NCBI RefSeq assembly: GCF_003428165.1
Contig: NZ_QLIQ01000001.1
Span: 240,442-304,441 of the forward strand
Origin: Cysteiniphilum litorale
GTDB taxonomy: Bacteria > Pseudomonadota > Gammaproteobacteria > Francisellales > Francisellaceae
Reading direction: 5' to 3'
Length of the DNA stretch: 64,000 nucleotides
Numbering within the stretch: position 1 is the stretch's first letter; every line of letters starts with the position of its first letter. The notes below the pieces were generated by a model. It had not been told where the DNA came from and ran no database searches. It saw only the letters and a list, made by a program, of their open reading frames with translations. Positions 36,731 to 47,481 of this stretch are shown piece by piece. Made by a program: the position numbers and the translations under genes.

Positions 36731-39136
36731 ATGCAATTAGCTCACGTTCTATGCTTTCGCCTCTGGCGTATGTTTTGTCGTGGACTTACTGCTGCATTTC
36801 TACTTATTTTTTTCTCACATGTAGCATTTGCGCAACAACTTGAAGATAACAATCAACCAACGATGATGGCAGCGCATTATGATGCCTTATTAACTGCTTT
36901 TAATACTGATTTACACATGACACAAACACTGTTACACGATATTAAGCTTAGGATATATGAGCCTGATATTAGCCAAAAACAATATGCCTTTTTTGCCAAA
37001 CAATTAGATTTCGTGCGCCAGAAATTCTATCAATATCAAACTGAACTGATTAATGAAAGACATAAATTAAGTCATGAACTGACTCATTTTGAAGAAACCA
37101 GTCAACCGGGATCTATTCGTGATTTGAGTAATGGTATCGCGCTATTTAAACGCGTGCATGCCGATATTAATAAGCTTAAAGAGGCACAACAACAAGCACA
37201 AGAAATCATTAAAGCAACAAACCATCTACTGCTGAAACTCTCCGATCATGAGCGTTTAATCAATGAAATTAAAGAGCTGAAATCAACACCATTTATGATC
37301 TCACCCCATTCATTTATAACGTCATTTAAAGAGTTTAACGCTTATTTTAATGACACTCATTTTAACAAACATCAGCTGGTGTTCCCCACCAATGAACAGC
37401 TGATCTTAGGTGCGTTATTGCTGCTATTACTACTGGCGAATATGACTTATCGTAAGCGACTGCAAGCTAAGCTTTACTTTTATCTGCGCCATTATGTTTA
37501 CCATTATATTTATTTACGCGTGTTTTCTACCTATTTCAATGAAATAAGCTACTTGTTTACGCGTAGTATTTTTCCAGCATGTTTGCTGTATCTCATCTAC
37601 TGCATTGTTTTCATTGATCAAGACCCGCTCAATATTATTAATACCATGGTTAACGCCTTGGTACTGAGCTTGATCTTTTATGTATTATTTAGCACCACCA
37701 TCAGAAACTTACTACATCTTAATTCATCTGAAAATAAATCTAGCCATCGATATGTTCGCCCCTTAGCCTTAGTGAGCTCAATGATTATTTTTATAGAGCA
37801 CATAAATCCGATTGCTTTTGGCTTTAATATTGAGCCCTTTCTCATTGACTATGCTTACGCTCGCGTTTTTTGCATGCTTATCTTAGGTATTGTTCAACTC
37901 ATATTACTCATAAAGCTATATTTGAGTTACACCAAAACGCACCACTTTCATTCAAGTCGCTATGGCTTACTTGTCTTACATTTTCTGCTCATACTCTATA
38001 GCTTATATGTTGTGATGGTACTCATCGGTTTTGGCAATCTGGCATCGATTGGTTTTTATAAGTTATTGCAAAGCTTATGGGTAATTTATATTGCCAGTCA
38101 AATAGCACGTTTGATTGCTTTTTTATTAACACCATTAAGTGCGCTTAAGCTCCAACGCATTGCTCCGCGCAAAAAACATACCAAAGCCCGCGCGATTGTT
38201 GTTTATCACTGGCTAAAGCTCATTGGTATTATTATTAGCTATATGTCTGCGCTACTTCTTATTACCCTACTATGGGGTGTTGAAGCCAATGAGTTAAATG
38301 CGATGATAATTTATCTTTTTACAACACCTTTTCCTATCAGTGACAATCAGATTTTTTCTGTTATACATATCATCAACGCATTGGCTATTTTTCTGATTTG
38401 CTACGTGGCTTTATTGATTATCAAATGGATGATTCAACGCCTGATTATTCATTATTTAACCATAGAAACTGGTACAAAATATGCGCTTGATAAGTGTCTT
38501 AACTATCTGGTCTTTATTTTTGCAATTGTTATTCTTATTTACGCAATGGGAGTTAGCACACATGCATTAACTTTTATCATCAGTGGCTTATCGATTGGTA
38601 TTGGTTTTGCACTACAAGATGTCATCAAAAATTTTTTCTCAGGGTTTATTCTACTGATTGAGCGCCCTATTAAAGTTGGCGATATGGTGCATTGCGGTAA
38701 TGATCTAGGATTTGTTAAACACATCAATATTCGCACGACCATTATTGAAACCTTTGATAAAAACACCTTAGTCATCCCGAATAGCCTTTTGATCAATGAT
38801 AAATTAAGCAATGAAACCATTAATCCTTTAAGCCGCGCTAGCATTAGTATTGGCGTTGGCTATAACAGTAATCCTGAAGAGGTGAGAAATATCCTATTAC
38901 AAGTCGCTGAGAATAATCAGTATGTCTTTGATGATCCTAAGCCATCGGTGAAATTTAATGACTTTGGCGACTCAGCACTTATTTTTGTCCTTAAGGCGTT
39001 TGTTAATAAGCTTGAGCAAAGCAAAGCAGAAGATAGTCTCCGACACGAGATCTTTGCAGCCTTTAAAGTCCATAATATCGATATTCCTTTTCCACAATTG
39101 GACATTCAATTTAAAAATATGCGACGACCTTCTTAA
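36731..39136 (+). CDS. Large MscS-family mechanosensitive channel
   Basis: An 801-residue inner-membrane protein, much longer than MscS (about 286 residues). A signal peptide ending Ala-Phe-Ala (about residue 35) leads to a helical, coiled-coil periplasmic region (about 40-215), then some 10 membrane helices. The C-terminal MscS domain follows, with GLSIGIGFALQDVIKNFFSGF, IERPIKVGDMV and VIPNSLL. This is the MscK/MscM (YjeP, KefA) architecture that relieves osmotic pressure. The start at 36731 is preferred over 36680, which would overlap the CoA-transferase gene and hide the signal peptide. Confidence 0.88.
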   Translation: MQLAHVLCFRLWRMFCRGLTAAFLLIFFSHVAFAQQLEDNNQPTMMAAHYDALLTAFNTDLHMTQTLLHDIKLRIYEPDISQKQYAFFAKQLDFVRQKFYQYQTELINERHKLSHELTHFEETSQPGSIRDLSNGIALFKRVHADINKLKEAQQQAQEIIKATNHLLLKLSDHERLINEIKELKSTPFMISPHSFITSFKEFNAYFNDTHFNKHQLVFPTNEQLILGALLLLLLLANMTYRKRLQAKLYFYLRHYVYHYIYLRVFSTYFNEISYLFTRSIFPACLLYLIYCIVFIDQDPLNIINTMVNALVLSLIFYVLFSTTIRNLLHLNSSENKSSHRYVRPLALVSSMIIFIEHINPIAFGFNIEPFLIDYAYARVFCMLILGIVQLILLIKLYLSYTKTHHFHSSRYGLLVLHFLLILYSLYVVMVLIGFGNLASIGFYKLLQSLWVIYIASQIARLIAFLLTPLSALKLQRIAPRKKHTKARAIVVYHWLKLIGIIISYMSALLLITLLWGVEANELNAMIIYLFTTPFPISDNQIFSVIHIINALAIFLICYVALLIIKWMIQRLIIHYLTIETGTKYALDKCLNYLVFIFAIVILIYAMGVSTHALTFIISGLSIGIGFALQDVIKNFFSGFILLIERPIKVGDMVHCGNDLGFVKHINIRTTIIETFDKNTLVIPNSLLINDKLSNETINPLSRASISIGVGYNSNPEEVRNILLQVAENNQYVFDDPKPSVKFNDFGDSALIFVLKAFVNKLEQSKAEDSLRHEIFAAFKVHNIDIPFPQLDIQFKNMRRPS

Positions 39137-39191
39137 GGTCTCATCACAATAGATATGGTGGGTTACTGACTTCTGTCATTTAGCACCCTAA

Positions 39192-40133
39192 TCACCCCCA
39201 ATATTCTAGATTATTTAAAGTATCAATCATTGCCGTAATAACTTTTTTAATGATCGGATTTTTATAGGATTCACTATTCACAAGCAGATATGTTGTAAAT
39301 GGTTTACTCGATAAGTTAGGTAATATATTCACCAGTGTTTGATGATCTGATTTTACAACCGACTCTGGAATCAAGCTCACTCCATAGCCTATTTTTGTTA
39401 ACTTATACTGCATAATAACCGCATCACAACCTATGCTTTGCTCAAATGTGACGGCGTGTTCATTTGGCTTATTTTGCTCATCTTGTAGCAGCCATGATTT
39501 CGTCGGCAATAAGTTATTATAAATACAAATATGTTTTCTTAAGTCTTGTGGGTCATTAATTGCTGGATGTGTTTTAAGATAATATTCACTAGCATATAGC
39601 TTATGTGTCGTTTGTAAGCGCATTTTAACGAGCCATTCTTCATCATTAATTAAATGAATAAGTGCATCATGGATAAAGATCACATCAAATTGATCAAAAA
39701 GAGACTTCGAGACTGAGCCGAAATTAAGCATTTGGTAATAAGTATAACTGGTCATCTCAATTGAAATATCAGGATTTATTGCCAATAATGACTGCAAACA
39801 CTCATCAATAAAAAAGTAATACACCCCTATATTATTAAAAAAGCGTACCTGCATTTTTTGCGTTTCCTGCTTTTGAACCAGTTGAGAGAAACTTCGATCC
39901 ATATGCTGCACCATTGCTTGCAATCTTGGGATTAGTTCAGATCCATAAGGCGTTAATTCAACTCGCCCACTTTTTGTCGTAATCACCGTATTTTTAAGAT
40001 GAAACTCCAAGCGCTGAATGCGTCGTGAAATGGTTGTGCGATGCTCACCCTTAGCATCTGATAGTCCCGCAATTGAACCTATTTTAATGATATCTAACAA
40101 GGTAAGCGCATCCGTAAAAAATTCAGTATACAT
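39192..40133 (-). CDS. LysR-family transcriptional regulator
   Basis: A 313-residue regulator. The N-terminal helix-turn-helix (ALTLLDIIKIGSIAGLSDAKGEHRTTISRRIQRLEFHL, in outline) resembles LysR proteins, though the first helix is atypical; the effector domain fills about residues 90-300. It is divergently placed from the giant lipoprotein gene, with the heptanucleotide tract between them starting 90 bp upstream of this start. By the usual LysR habit it may control its divergent neighbour. The target is inference. Confidence 0.8.
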   Translation of the reverse strand: MYTEFFTDALTLLDIIKIGSIAGLSDAKGEHRTTISRRIQRLEFHLKNTVITTKSGRVELTPYGSELIPRLQAMVQHMDRSFSQLVQKQETQKMQVRFFNNIGVYYFFIDECLQSLLAINPDISIEMTSYTYYQMLNFGSVSKSLFDQFDVIFIHDALIHLINDEEWLVKMRLQTTHKLYASEYYLKTHPAINDPQDLRKHICIYNNLLPTKSWLLQDEQNKPNEHAVTFEQSIGCDAVIMQYKLTKIGYGVSLIPESVVKSDHQTLVNILPNLSSKPFTTYLLVNSESYKNPIIKKVITAMIDTLNNLEYWG

Positions 40134-40221
40134 AACATTCCTTCGCTATTAATCAGTCTTTTAACCTGCTATCAAGCATAGTTCAATCCCTCTATAAGTA
40201 AAGTATGGATTCTAATACTTT

Positions 40222-40342
<121 letters not shown>

Positions 40343-40479
40343 AAGAAGTGTACACAAAACGCAACAACTGGTGCAACATGTGATCTGTTTACCATGCACC
40401 AATCTGTTCATAATGCGACCACACAAGGTGATCACTAACTGTCATCTTGCGATGTTCAACAACCTTCGAGGAAAACATT

Positions 40480-43400
40480 ATGAAAAAGATCACTCAACTT
40501 AACAAACTATATACTCTTTGTGCATTATCTCTTGGTAGCATCTCATTGGTTGCCTGTGGCGGTGGCGGCGGTGGTAGCTCTGAAGAGAACACACCTGTTG
40601 CACAAACAAAGATCAACGCTGCAGTTACATTGGATACACCAAATAATGTAATCAATGGTGACAAAGCACTTTATAGCACGCAATTAACTGCAGAAGTTGC
40701 AAGCCTTTCTGTCAGTGCTGAGCCAGCTCAGATTATTGCTAAATACTTCTCACCACAGCTAACTACAGTACAAGCGAATGCATTAACGCATAATCTTGGC
40801 TGTTATGAAGGTTTAGCATTAAGTGCTGGTGAACATTGTGAAGATCATTATGAAGTTACATCAACCATAGAAAATGCAAGCTACCATGGTAGCCTTGTTT
40901 ATGAAACAACAACTGGCACGGTAACAACGCCAATCAATATCGATTTTAAGGCTGATAATGATGCAGTATTTAATCGCTCAGACATTCAAGTGACAAGTGT
41001 TGGTTCATTCTCACCAGGATTGCAGACAGCAATCGATATTATTAACACCTCACAAAAAGTACTGCAAAACCCACAAATGGTATTTCCAGAATCTGTACGT
41101 GCATATATCCATCCATTAAATAGTGTATCAACATTAGCAAGTGGGCAAGCAACAACCTTAAAATTTGAGGTAGATAATTCCGCTGAAGCACTTGCCGCAT
41201 TAAAAGCATGGGAAAATGAACTTAAACAAGCGTTAGCAACAAGCGCTTTATACGTTAAAACCAATGCGCAAAAAGCGCAAAAAGTAGAATTAACACCGTC
41301 TTTTAGTTTGGCAACACTAGTAACTGTAAATAATTCAAATGATTTTTTACGCAATGCTAATGGCAACTTAGAAAAAGTTATTACTTTAAAAAATATAACC
41401 AGTGACGCCATCAATAGCATTGATGCACAATTCTCACCCGTTGTAGAGGGCGTAAATGCTGACTTTTCACTATGCACATTGCCACTAGCCGCTGGTGCAA
41501 GCTGTCAAATCAAAGTCATTGTCAGTCCTGAAGTCAGTAACACAGGTATTTCAAGCTTTGAGACAAATGTTACCTTTGTCACTGATTCAGTCTATCATCT
41601 TGATGATTTGAAGACGACAGTAGCAATGAATACAGATGTTTCGCTAAGCCTTGATCCATTGAGTGTTTTTATTGATCATCACGATAGTGTGATTAAATTT
41701 ATCAATACTGGTGATGTTAATTTTAAGCCCTCAATGCTTGCTAGTGATTATAAAGTTTACGATGCAACAGGCAAAGACATCACTAACCAGATCAGCATTT
41801 TAGAAACTTCATCATGCTTAAGTGGCAATGTTGTCGCACCTAAAGCAAGCTGCTCGCTAGTGGTTAATCCAGAAATTGCCATCTCCCAAGTTGTCCAACC
41901 GTTTAAATTAGTTATTAATAATAGCAACACAAATACTGAAGTGACCTTACCAAACTATAGCGATAACGGGATTTTTGTTGATGCAACACACACACCAAAT
42001 GCTTTTGTTTCAGGTAAAGATGCCTCAATTTATGTAGTACTTGCACCTGTTGAAGCCAAAGTGCTCTACGGCTTTAAACTACCCTTTGACATGCCATACA
42101 CATTAGATACCAGTGTTGAAAACAGTTGCCAAATTGGTAGTATGATTAGCACACCTTGTGTTGCCAAGCTTGATATTTCAGGGGTTGATTTAGCCAATAA
42201 AAGCCTGTTGAGTAACTTGATCATTCAATGGGGTGACTCAAGCACAGACACAGAAACACTCAATATCAAGGTTGTCGATATTAATGATCCTGAAGCAGAT
42301 ACGAGTGAGCTTGTGGATCTTAATGTGCTATCGCAATTAAGCAGTAATGCGATTACTGTTGATAAAGAAGGTTTACATATCAACTTAACCAACAACGCCA
42401 GCCAAGCACTACAACACTTAAGCGTTAGCGCTCCACAATGGTTAAACAATATCATTGACTTTCAAGCACTTAACACCTTAAGTATGCTTGCGGTTAATGA
42501 ATCTAAAACACTTAGTCTTCCTTTACTTGCGGGTAAAACGGTTGCTGATTTGCAACAAGCAATGATGGCACATCAAAGTGAGGTTCTTGCTAATAATGAT
42601 GTTAATGCAACACTGGATAAAGTCTTTGGCTTTGCTGCGAATAATGCCGCAACCTTATTTTATCCTAGCATAGCTAACTCGCTTTATCCGACGTTTGAGG
42701 ATGGTATGCTCACACAAGAAGTTATCTTTACAGCACCTAGCGTACGTTATATCCCGATCACCAATAACACGACTGAAGCACAGATAATAAGCTTTGAGCA
42801 GAATTTACCAACAGGTGTCACACTATCACAGCAAACCTCATCTCCAGAGATGACCTTATGTCAAGAATCGATGACATTAGCCAGTGGTATGACTTGTTTT
42901 GTCGCCTTTAATGCAGCAGCTGATGCCAATGAACAAGCAGGTAACCACTTTAACTTAACATTAACACCGGATGCTCAATCTGGATTATCGGCAACCACAT
43001 TACAGATGAGTTTTAAAACTAATTTTGTTAACGAGTTAAGCTTTAGTGCACCTGAATCAGCGATCAATATCCCATTAACTAGTGTCAAACACTATGACTT
43101 AAAAATTGTCAACAATGAGCTCTTTGTTGCTTGGTTGCCATCAACGGATATTGCGAATTATCACCTAACAGGAGATGATCTAACAGGTTTACAATTAACT
43201 GATCCAAGCATGAGCCCAAGCTGCTTCACAGGATCTGCTGTTGCCAGTGGCAGCTATTGTTATGTTGGTTTAAACGTATCTGATAACAGTACAGCAGCAG
43301 AGTATGGATTAGTCTTAGATATGGGTAGTAACAGCAATTTAGCACAAGATAATCTTAATATCGGTACCGTAAATATTATTGATCATGGCGTTGCATCTGT

Positions 43401-44850
43401 TGAGCTTGTTGCTAATGGTCAAAATATCACAGGCGTTGTTTCAGGCTTAGGTTTTGACGTTGTCATTCATGCACCTGAAAATTGGTTTAATGAAGCTTCT
43501 ACTGATCAAAGCTTCACGATTAGTTCAAGCTCGCCAGATATCCTAATCGATGGTGCAGAAAGTAGTACTTGTAGCTTGTCACAAACTCTGCAAAGTCTAA
43601 CTTGCCAAGTACATGTTACGACCACTGAAGCACTTGCTGTTGGTAGCTATGAGTTAGCTATCACCGCAAATAACGATATGCCAATTAATAATTCCATCAT
43701 GAGCTTTAATATCCAAAGTTATGCATGGAAAGCCTTATCACAAGTCTCAACACGTAACGATATTGGTTCATGTGGTATCGGACATGATAATAAAGCCTAT
43801 TGCTGGGGATCTAAGAGTGCCTACAGGTTAGGGGTTGATGTTTCTAGCGCTCAACGTAAACCTGTTGCCGTATCTCAAGGGCAAATGCCACAAGATGTTG
43901 TGCTTGAGACAATTATCGCCGCTGAAACTACAAGCTGTGCGCTGGATAATACGGGGCAAGCCTACTGCTGGGGGGATAATAATAATGGTAAGACAGGTAC
44001 TGCTAATGGCGATAATGGTAGCATTCAACAACCAACCAAAGTTGCCCAAAATGGCGTAACTTTCAAAAGTATTGTTGGTGGGCAATTCCATATTTGCGCA
44101 ATCTCAAATGATGAGAAATTGTATTGCTGGGGATTGAATTTAGAGAATCAATTTGCTACTGCTATTCCGATAGGTAACGATATCGATCGCCCAGTTGCCA
44201 TTCCTAAAGGAGGTATCCCCGCATCAGAAACAGTTAAGCAAGTTGCTGTGAGCGTAAACCAAACCTGTGCGCTTGCAAGTAACAACTGGATATACTGTAG
44301 TGCTCCGACCAGAGATAATACAAAAGCATCTCAATTAACAGCAATTGCTCAAGGTGCTTTACCACAAGGTGCTTACTACACCAAGATCCAATCAGGATAT
44401 GATTACTTCTGTGGGCTTGCCAGTGACAACCATGCTTACTGCTGGGGAGATAACAGACGTGGTCAATTAGGAGATAATACGACAACTAATCGCACGACAC
44501 CAGTGCAGGTCAAAGCCGGAGCCATTCCAGCTAATGCAACCTTGCAAGATATCTCTGCTAACTTTAGAAGCACTTGTTTACTTGCTGATAATAAAGCCTA
44601 CTGCTTTGGTGACAACGCTTCCTATGATCTAGGTACTGGAAATACAGTTCAAAGGGAAATACCCTTTGTTGTTGCTCAAGGTCAGCTAGCTCAAGGTGAA
44701 ACGGTGAAATCACTGGCTGGTAACAACTGCTTTATCAGCAGCCAAGATAAGGCTTATTGCTGGGGTAATAACGAGTACTATAAGACAGGTACCAACACAA
44801 TTAGCGGTTTTGTTCCAACACCTAAAGTGGTTTACCCTTATAATGGTTAA
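40480..44850 (+). CDS. Giant surface lipoprotein with C-terminal RCC1 repeats
   Basis: A 1456-residue lipoprotein: the signal peptide ends Leu-Val-Ala-Cys (Cys26) and is followed by a Gly/Ser-rich tether. The middle (about 30-1080) is Thr/Ser/Asn-rich, beta-like and made of repeated segments, several with paired cysteines (for example ASCQIKV, ASCSLVV, MTCFVAF). Residues about 1083-1456 contain some seven RCC1-type repeats of the form C-x(6-8)-AYCWGxN, a beta-propeller used in binding and adhesion. GAGGA precedes the ATG at 40480; the frame opens from TTG 40447. A Rho-independent terminator follows. Surface exposure and a binding role are inference. Confidence 0.85.
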   Translation: MKKITQLNKLYTLCALSLGSISLVACGGGGGGSSEENTPVAQTKINAAVTLDTPNNVINGDKALYSTQLTAEVASLSVSAEPAQIIAKYFSPQLTTVQANALTHNLGCYEGLALSAGEHCEDHYEVTSTIENASYHGSLVYETTTGTVTTPINIDFKADNDAVFNRSDIQVTSVGSFSPGLQTAIDIINTSQKVLQNPQMVFPESVRAYIHPLNSVSTLASGQATTLKFEVDNSAEALAALKAWENELKQALATSALYVKTNAQKAQKVELTPSFSLATLVTVNNSNDFLRNANGNLEKVITLKNITSDAINSIDAQFSPVVEGVNADFSLCTLPLAAGASCQIKVIVSPEVSNTGISSFETNVTFVTDSVYHLDDLKTTVAMNTDVSLSLDPLSVFIDHHDSVIKFINTGDVNFKPSMLASDYKVYDATGKDITNQISILETSSCLSGNVVAPKASCSLVVNPEIAISQVVQPFKLVINNSNTNTEVTLPNYSDNGIFVDATHTPNAFVSGKDASIYVVLAPVEAKVLYGFKLPFDMPYTLDTSVENSCQIGSMISTPCVAKLDISGVDLANKSLLSNLIIQWGDSSTDTETLNIKVVDINDPEADTSELVDLNVLSQLSSNAITVDKEGLHINLTNNASQALQHLSVSAPQWLNNIIDFQALNTLSMLAVNESKTLSLPLLAGKTVADLQQAMMAHQSEVLANNDVNATLDKVFGFAANNAATLFYPSIANSLYPTFEDGMLTQEVIFTAPSVRYIPITNNTTEAQIISFEQNLPTGVTLSQQTSSPEMTLCQESMTLASGMTCFVAFNAAADANEQAGNHFNLTLTPDAQSGLSATTLQMSFKTNFVNELSFSAPESAINIPLTSVKHYDLKIVNNELFVAWLPSTDIANYHLTGDDLTGLQLTDPSMSPSCFTGSAVASGSYCYVGLNVSDNSTAAEYGLVLDMGSNSNLAQDNLNIGTVNIIDHGVASVELVANGQNITGVVSGLGFDVVIHAPENWFNEASTDQSFTISSSSPDILIDGAESSTCSLSQTLQSLTCQVHVTTTEALAVGSYELAITANNDMPINNSIMSFNIQSYAWKALSQVSTRNDIGSCGIGHDNKAYCWGSKSAYRLGVDVSSAQRKPVAVSQGQMPQDVVLETIIAAETTSCALDNTGQAYCWGDNNNGKTGTANGDNGSIQQPTKVAQNGVTFKSIVGGQFHICAISNDEKLYCWGLNLENQFATAIPIGNDIDRPVAIPKGGIPASETVKQVAVSVNQTCALASNNWIYCSAPTRDNTKASQLTAIAQGALPQGAYYTKIQSGYDYFCGLASDNHAYCWGDNRRGQLGDNTTTNRTTPVQVKAGAIPANATLQDISANFRSTCLLADNKAYCFGDNASYDLGTGNTVQREIPFVVAQGQLAQGETVKSLAGNNCFISSQDKAYCWGNNEYYKTGTNTISGFVPTPKVVYPYNG

Positions 44851-44871
44851 GCTCTAATCTAATACTCATTT

Positions 44872-44896
44872 AAGCCTGCGACAGCAGGCTTTTTTA
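44872..44896 (+). terminator. Rho-independent terminator after the RCC1 lipoprotein
   Basis: AAGCCTGC-GACA-GCAGGCTT is an 8-bp perfect stem followed by a T run (GCTTTTTTATT), 22 nt past the stop. Confidence 0.9.
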
Positions 44897-44914
44897 TTGT
44901 TATCGCAAACCATC

Positions 44915-44932
44915 ATGCACACATTACGCACA
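44915..44932 (+). promoter_or_regulatory. Shared motif upstream of the DUF1554 lipoprotein gene
   Basis: ATGCACACATTACGCACA here and ATGCATAAATTACGCACA at 50363-50380 agree at 15 of 18 positions. This copy ends 91 nt before the lipoprotein start; the other ends 83 nt before the chitinase start. The conserved position suggests a common activator or promoter element. Confidence 0.5.
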
Positions 44933-45023
44933 ACTTAGCGCACAATTTGTCGTTTTTTTAATCAATCAACCTTTTTATCATAAGCAACATCTCTCAGCGT
45001 GATTAACTTTAAGGAAACTTACG

Positions 45024-47444
45024 ATGCAATATAAAACATTAATCAGACTTCTACCCTCACTCATTAGCACCTCTTTAATCAGCGCCTGTGGCGGTGGAGC
45101 GGGTGCACCCTCTCCAGAACCAATCATTGGCAGCACTAAACTTAACAATGAAACTTTATTAGCACCAGCCTCTAGCATTAAAGCCGAAGGTATTGGCATC
45201 AATAAGCAACGTCTAAGCACTGAAACCACTTATAACCTGATGACAGGTTTAAATGACTCGAAACAGGACAATGTTAAAGTAATAGGCGCACATATTGACC
45301 CACAAATTGATGGGCTTACATTGAAATATGTGGCTGATAAATCAGAAAAAAGCTGTCTTATCACCAATGATGATGGTTCGCTCACACAAACGACATTAAC
45401 TGCTAATGACAGTTGTGTGCTTAATATTGAAACCATCTACACCGGCTCACAAACACTTCTTGATCAAGAGCTTAACTTAATTATCGAAGTTGAAAATATT
45501 GAAAACAAAGTGCTGCATTACCAAGGCAATTTTATTAAACAAGAAGATATCGCAACAGCACAATCATTAGCTAAAGCAAGTGTTACACCGATTACCATTC
45601 ATAGTGATGGTCAGATTGATGTTATCTTTAAAAATATTTCAGATAAAGCGATAAATCGCGTAGTATTAAATATCGCTGAAGGTGATGATAGCAAATGGTT
45701 TATCGATCTGTTAGATGAGGCGACAAAAAAGCAACTAAATGCACATTATCAAATCGTTGATGATGAGAAAAATATTTTGCCTGATGAAACTGGCATTATC
45801 ACTTTGCAACTTGACCCGATAAAATTAAAAACTGCCCTTGAAGATGAAACTCATCAAGCACAACTTGTAGATAATATTAACAAGGGTCATCTTCTTAACA
45901 TTGATGCCAGCAATATTGCTAAAACGAATATTGCATTAGCCTATGATAAACGTGTACTTGTTAGTGATCGCTCTAATATCCATTTCACACAAGCAAATAG
46001 TAATACAGTCACGCTAAAGAATACCTCTAATAACCCAATTAAAATCAATCACATAGACATCACAGGCGATATTTCAGACGTTAACCTTACAGCAAACATC
46101 ACAGATATTGCCCCACTATCTAATGCCATGATTGTGCTTAATGCACAAGCATCGGCAAAAGGTCAAGGTGAATTAGTCATTGAATATGAACATGATCATG
46201 GCATAACTGAGACAATGAATATTCCAATAAGCGTTGCCAATTCCAGCATTACATTATCTGCAATCAATAATAACAATCCCTTTGAGATAACAGATCAAAG
46301 CAGTGAAGTATCAACACAGATCACCAACAATGGTAATTTTAACTGGTATCCAGCAACAGCATCAACACAAGGAGCCTATCAAGTGCAGCGAGTTGGTGAC
46401 AAGAAAATAGATCACTCTTTATCTAATTCAATCAATTGTCTTAGCTTAAACGAAACGGGATTAGCACCTCAGCAAAGCTGTGAGATGCCAATAATGACCA
46501 TTAACCCAGATACACAGGCAGGCACCTATGAATTTACTCTATATGCTAAGGCTCAAGATGGAACTATTTACACCAATCTTGATAACAATCATAGTGCCGT
46601 ATTTTCAGTCATTGAAAGAGAGAAAGGACAAGCACAGTTTCAAACAATCGATGGCACAGCATTAACCAAGCTTCAGTTAAATAACATCGACAATAAAGCA
46701 ACAATTGTGATTAAAAACATCGGCAAAGGTGATCTTAATAACTTATCCTTTAACAGTGATCAAGCTGATGTACTGCATATTGATAGTCAAGCTTGCCAAG
46801 AAACCTTAACAGCAGATCAATCATGTCAAATCATTGTTAGTACTGATTATGATGCTAATGATCCGCTTTATGCCAAGATTAAAGTATCTGCTCATAATAT
46901 GAGTGAAGACAGCGCTGAGCTTCCTACTACTATTACCAAGGCAAAAACACGCCTGATATTCATAACTATGCAGAGCTTTAATGGTAATTTAGGTGGCGTT
47001 GAAGGTGCAAATGACAAATGCCAGATTGAAGCAAGCTCTCGTGGAATGTATGGTCAATACAAAGCAGTGATTGCAGATACTTCGCGCAGTGTTAAAGATA
47101 ATATTGGTTTTGATCAAACAGCATACTATCTAAATTTAAATGGTGAAGTCGTGGCTGCTCCTAACACACTCTTTTTAGGCAATTTAAAAAATTCTATTGC
47201 AAAAGATACTGAAAGCTATGTTTGGAGTGGATTTGCGGTATATGACGATGTTTATGGCTTAAGTGGCAATTGTAATAACTGGACAAATAATGGCACTTCA
47301 AATAGCCCTCAATATTTTGCCAATGTTGCCAATCCTTTAGCCACAGACAACTCATGGGCTGCTAAGTTTGAGAGCGAGAAACACAGCCTGCAACTAGCTA
47401 GCTGTAACACGCCAAACAAACTCTATTGCGCACAAAAATCTTAA
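45024..47444 (+). CDS. DUF1554-domain surface lipoprotein
   Basis: An 806-residue lipoprotein whose signal ends Ile-Ser-Ala-Cys (Cys22), followed by a Gly/Ala/Pro tether. The central part (about 40-630) is beta-rich, with segments similar in style to the preceding giant lipoprotein (NNTSNNPIKINHI and other N-rich strands). The C-terminus (about 643-806) matches DUF1554, an endostatin/C-type-lectin-like module known from Leptospira surface lipoproteins: FNGNLGGVEGANDKC, the VWSGF and NCNNWT blocks, and a last KLYCAQ with paired Cys. The next gene follows after 37 nt, so they form an operon. Function unknown, probably binding. Confidence 0.82.
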   Translation: MQYKTLIRLLPSLISTSLISACGGGAGAPSPEPIIGSTKLNNETLLAPASSIKAEGIGINKQRLSTETTYNLMTGLNDSKQDNVKVIGAHIDPQIDGLTLKYVADKSEKSCLITNDDGSLTQTTLTANDSCVLNIETIYTGSQTLLDQELNLIIEVENIENKVLHYQGNFIKQEDIATAQSLAKASVTPITIHSDGQIDVIFKNISDKAINRVVLNIAEGDDSKWFIDLLDEATKKQLNAHYQIVDDEKNILPDETGIITLQLDPIKLKTALEDETHQAQLVDNINKGHLLNIDASNIAKTNIALAYDKRVLVSDRSNIHFTQANSNTVTLKNTSNNPIKINHIDITGDISDVNLTANITDIAPLSNAMIVLNAQASAKGQGELVIEYEHDHGITETMNIPISVANSSITLSAINNNNPFEITDQSSEVSTQITNNGNFNWYPATASTQGAYQVQRVGDKKIDHSLSNSINCLSLNETGLAPQQSCEMPIMTINPDTQAGTYEFTLYAKAQDGTIYTNLDNNHSAVFSVIEREKGQAQFQTIDGTALTKLQLNNIDNKATIVIKNIGKGDLNNLSFNSDQADVLHIDSQACQETLTADQSCQIIVSTDYDANDPLYAKIKVSAHNMSEDSAELPTTITKAKTRLIFITMQSFNGNLGGVEGANDKCQIEASSRGMYGQYKAVIADTSRSVKDNIGFDQTAYYLNLNGEVVAAPNTLFLGNLKNSIAKDTESYVWSGFAVYDDVYGLSGNCNNWTNNGTSNSPQYFANVANPLATDNSWAAKFESEKHSLQLASCNTPNKLYCAQKS

Positions 47445-47481
47445 TGATCAATAATCAACTAAATCACAAGGAACATTCATT

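Noticed and set aside
40986..41477. 163-codon minus-strand frame inside the giant lipoprotein gene
   Set aside because: It is a shadow of the long coding frame, with no start signal or recognisable domain.
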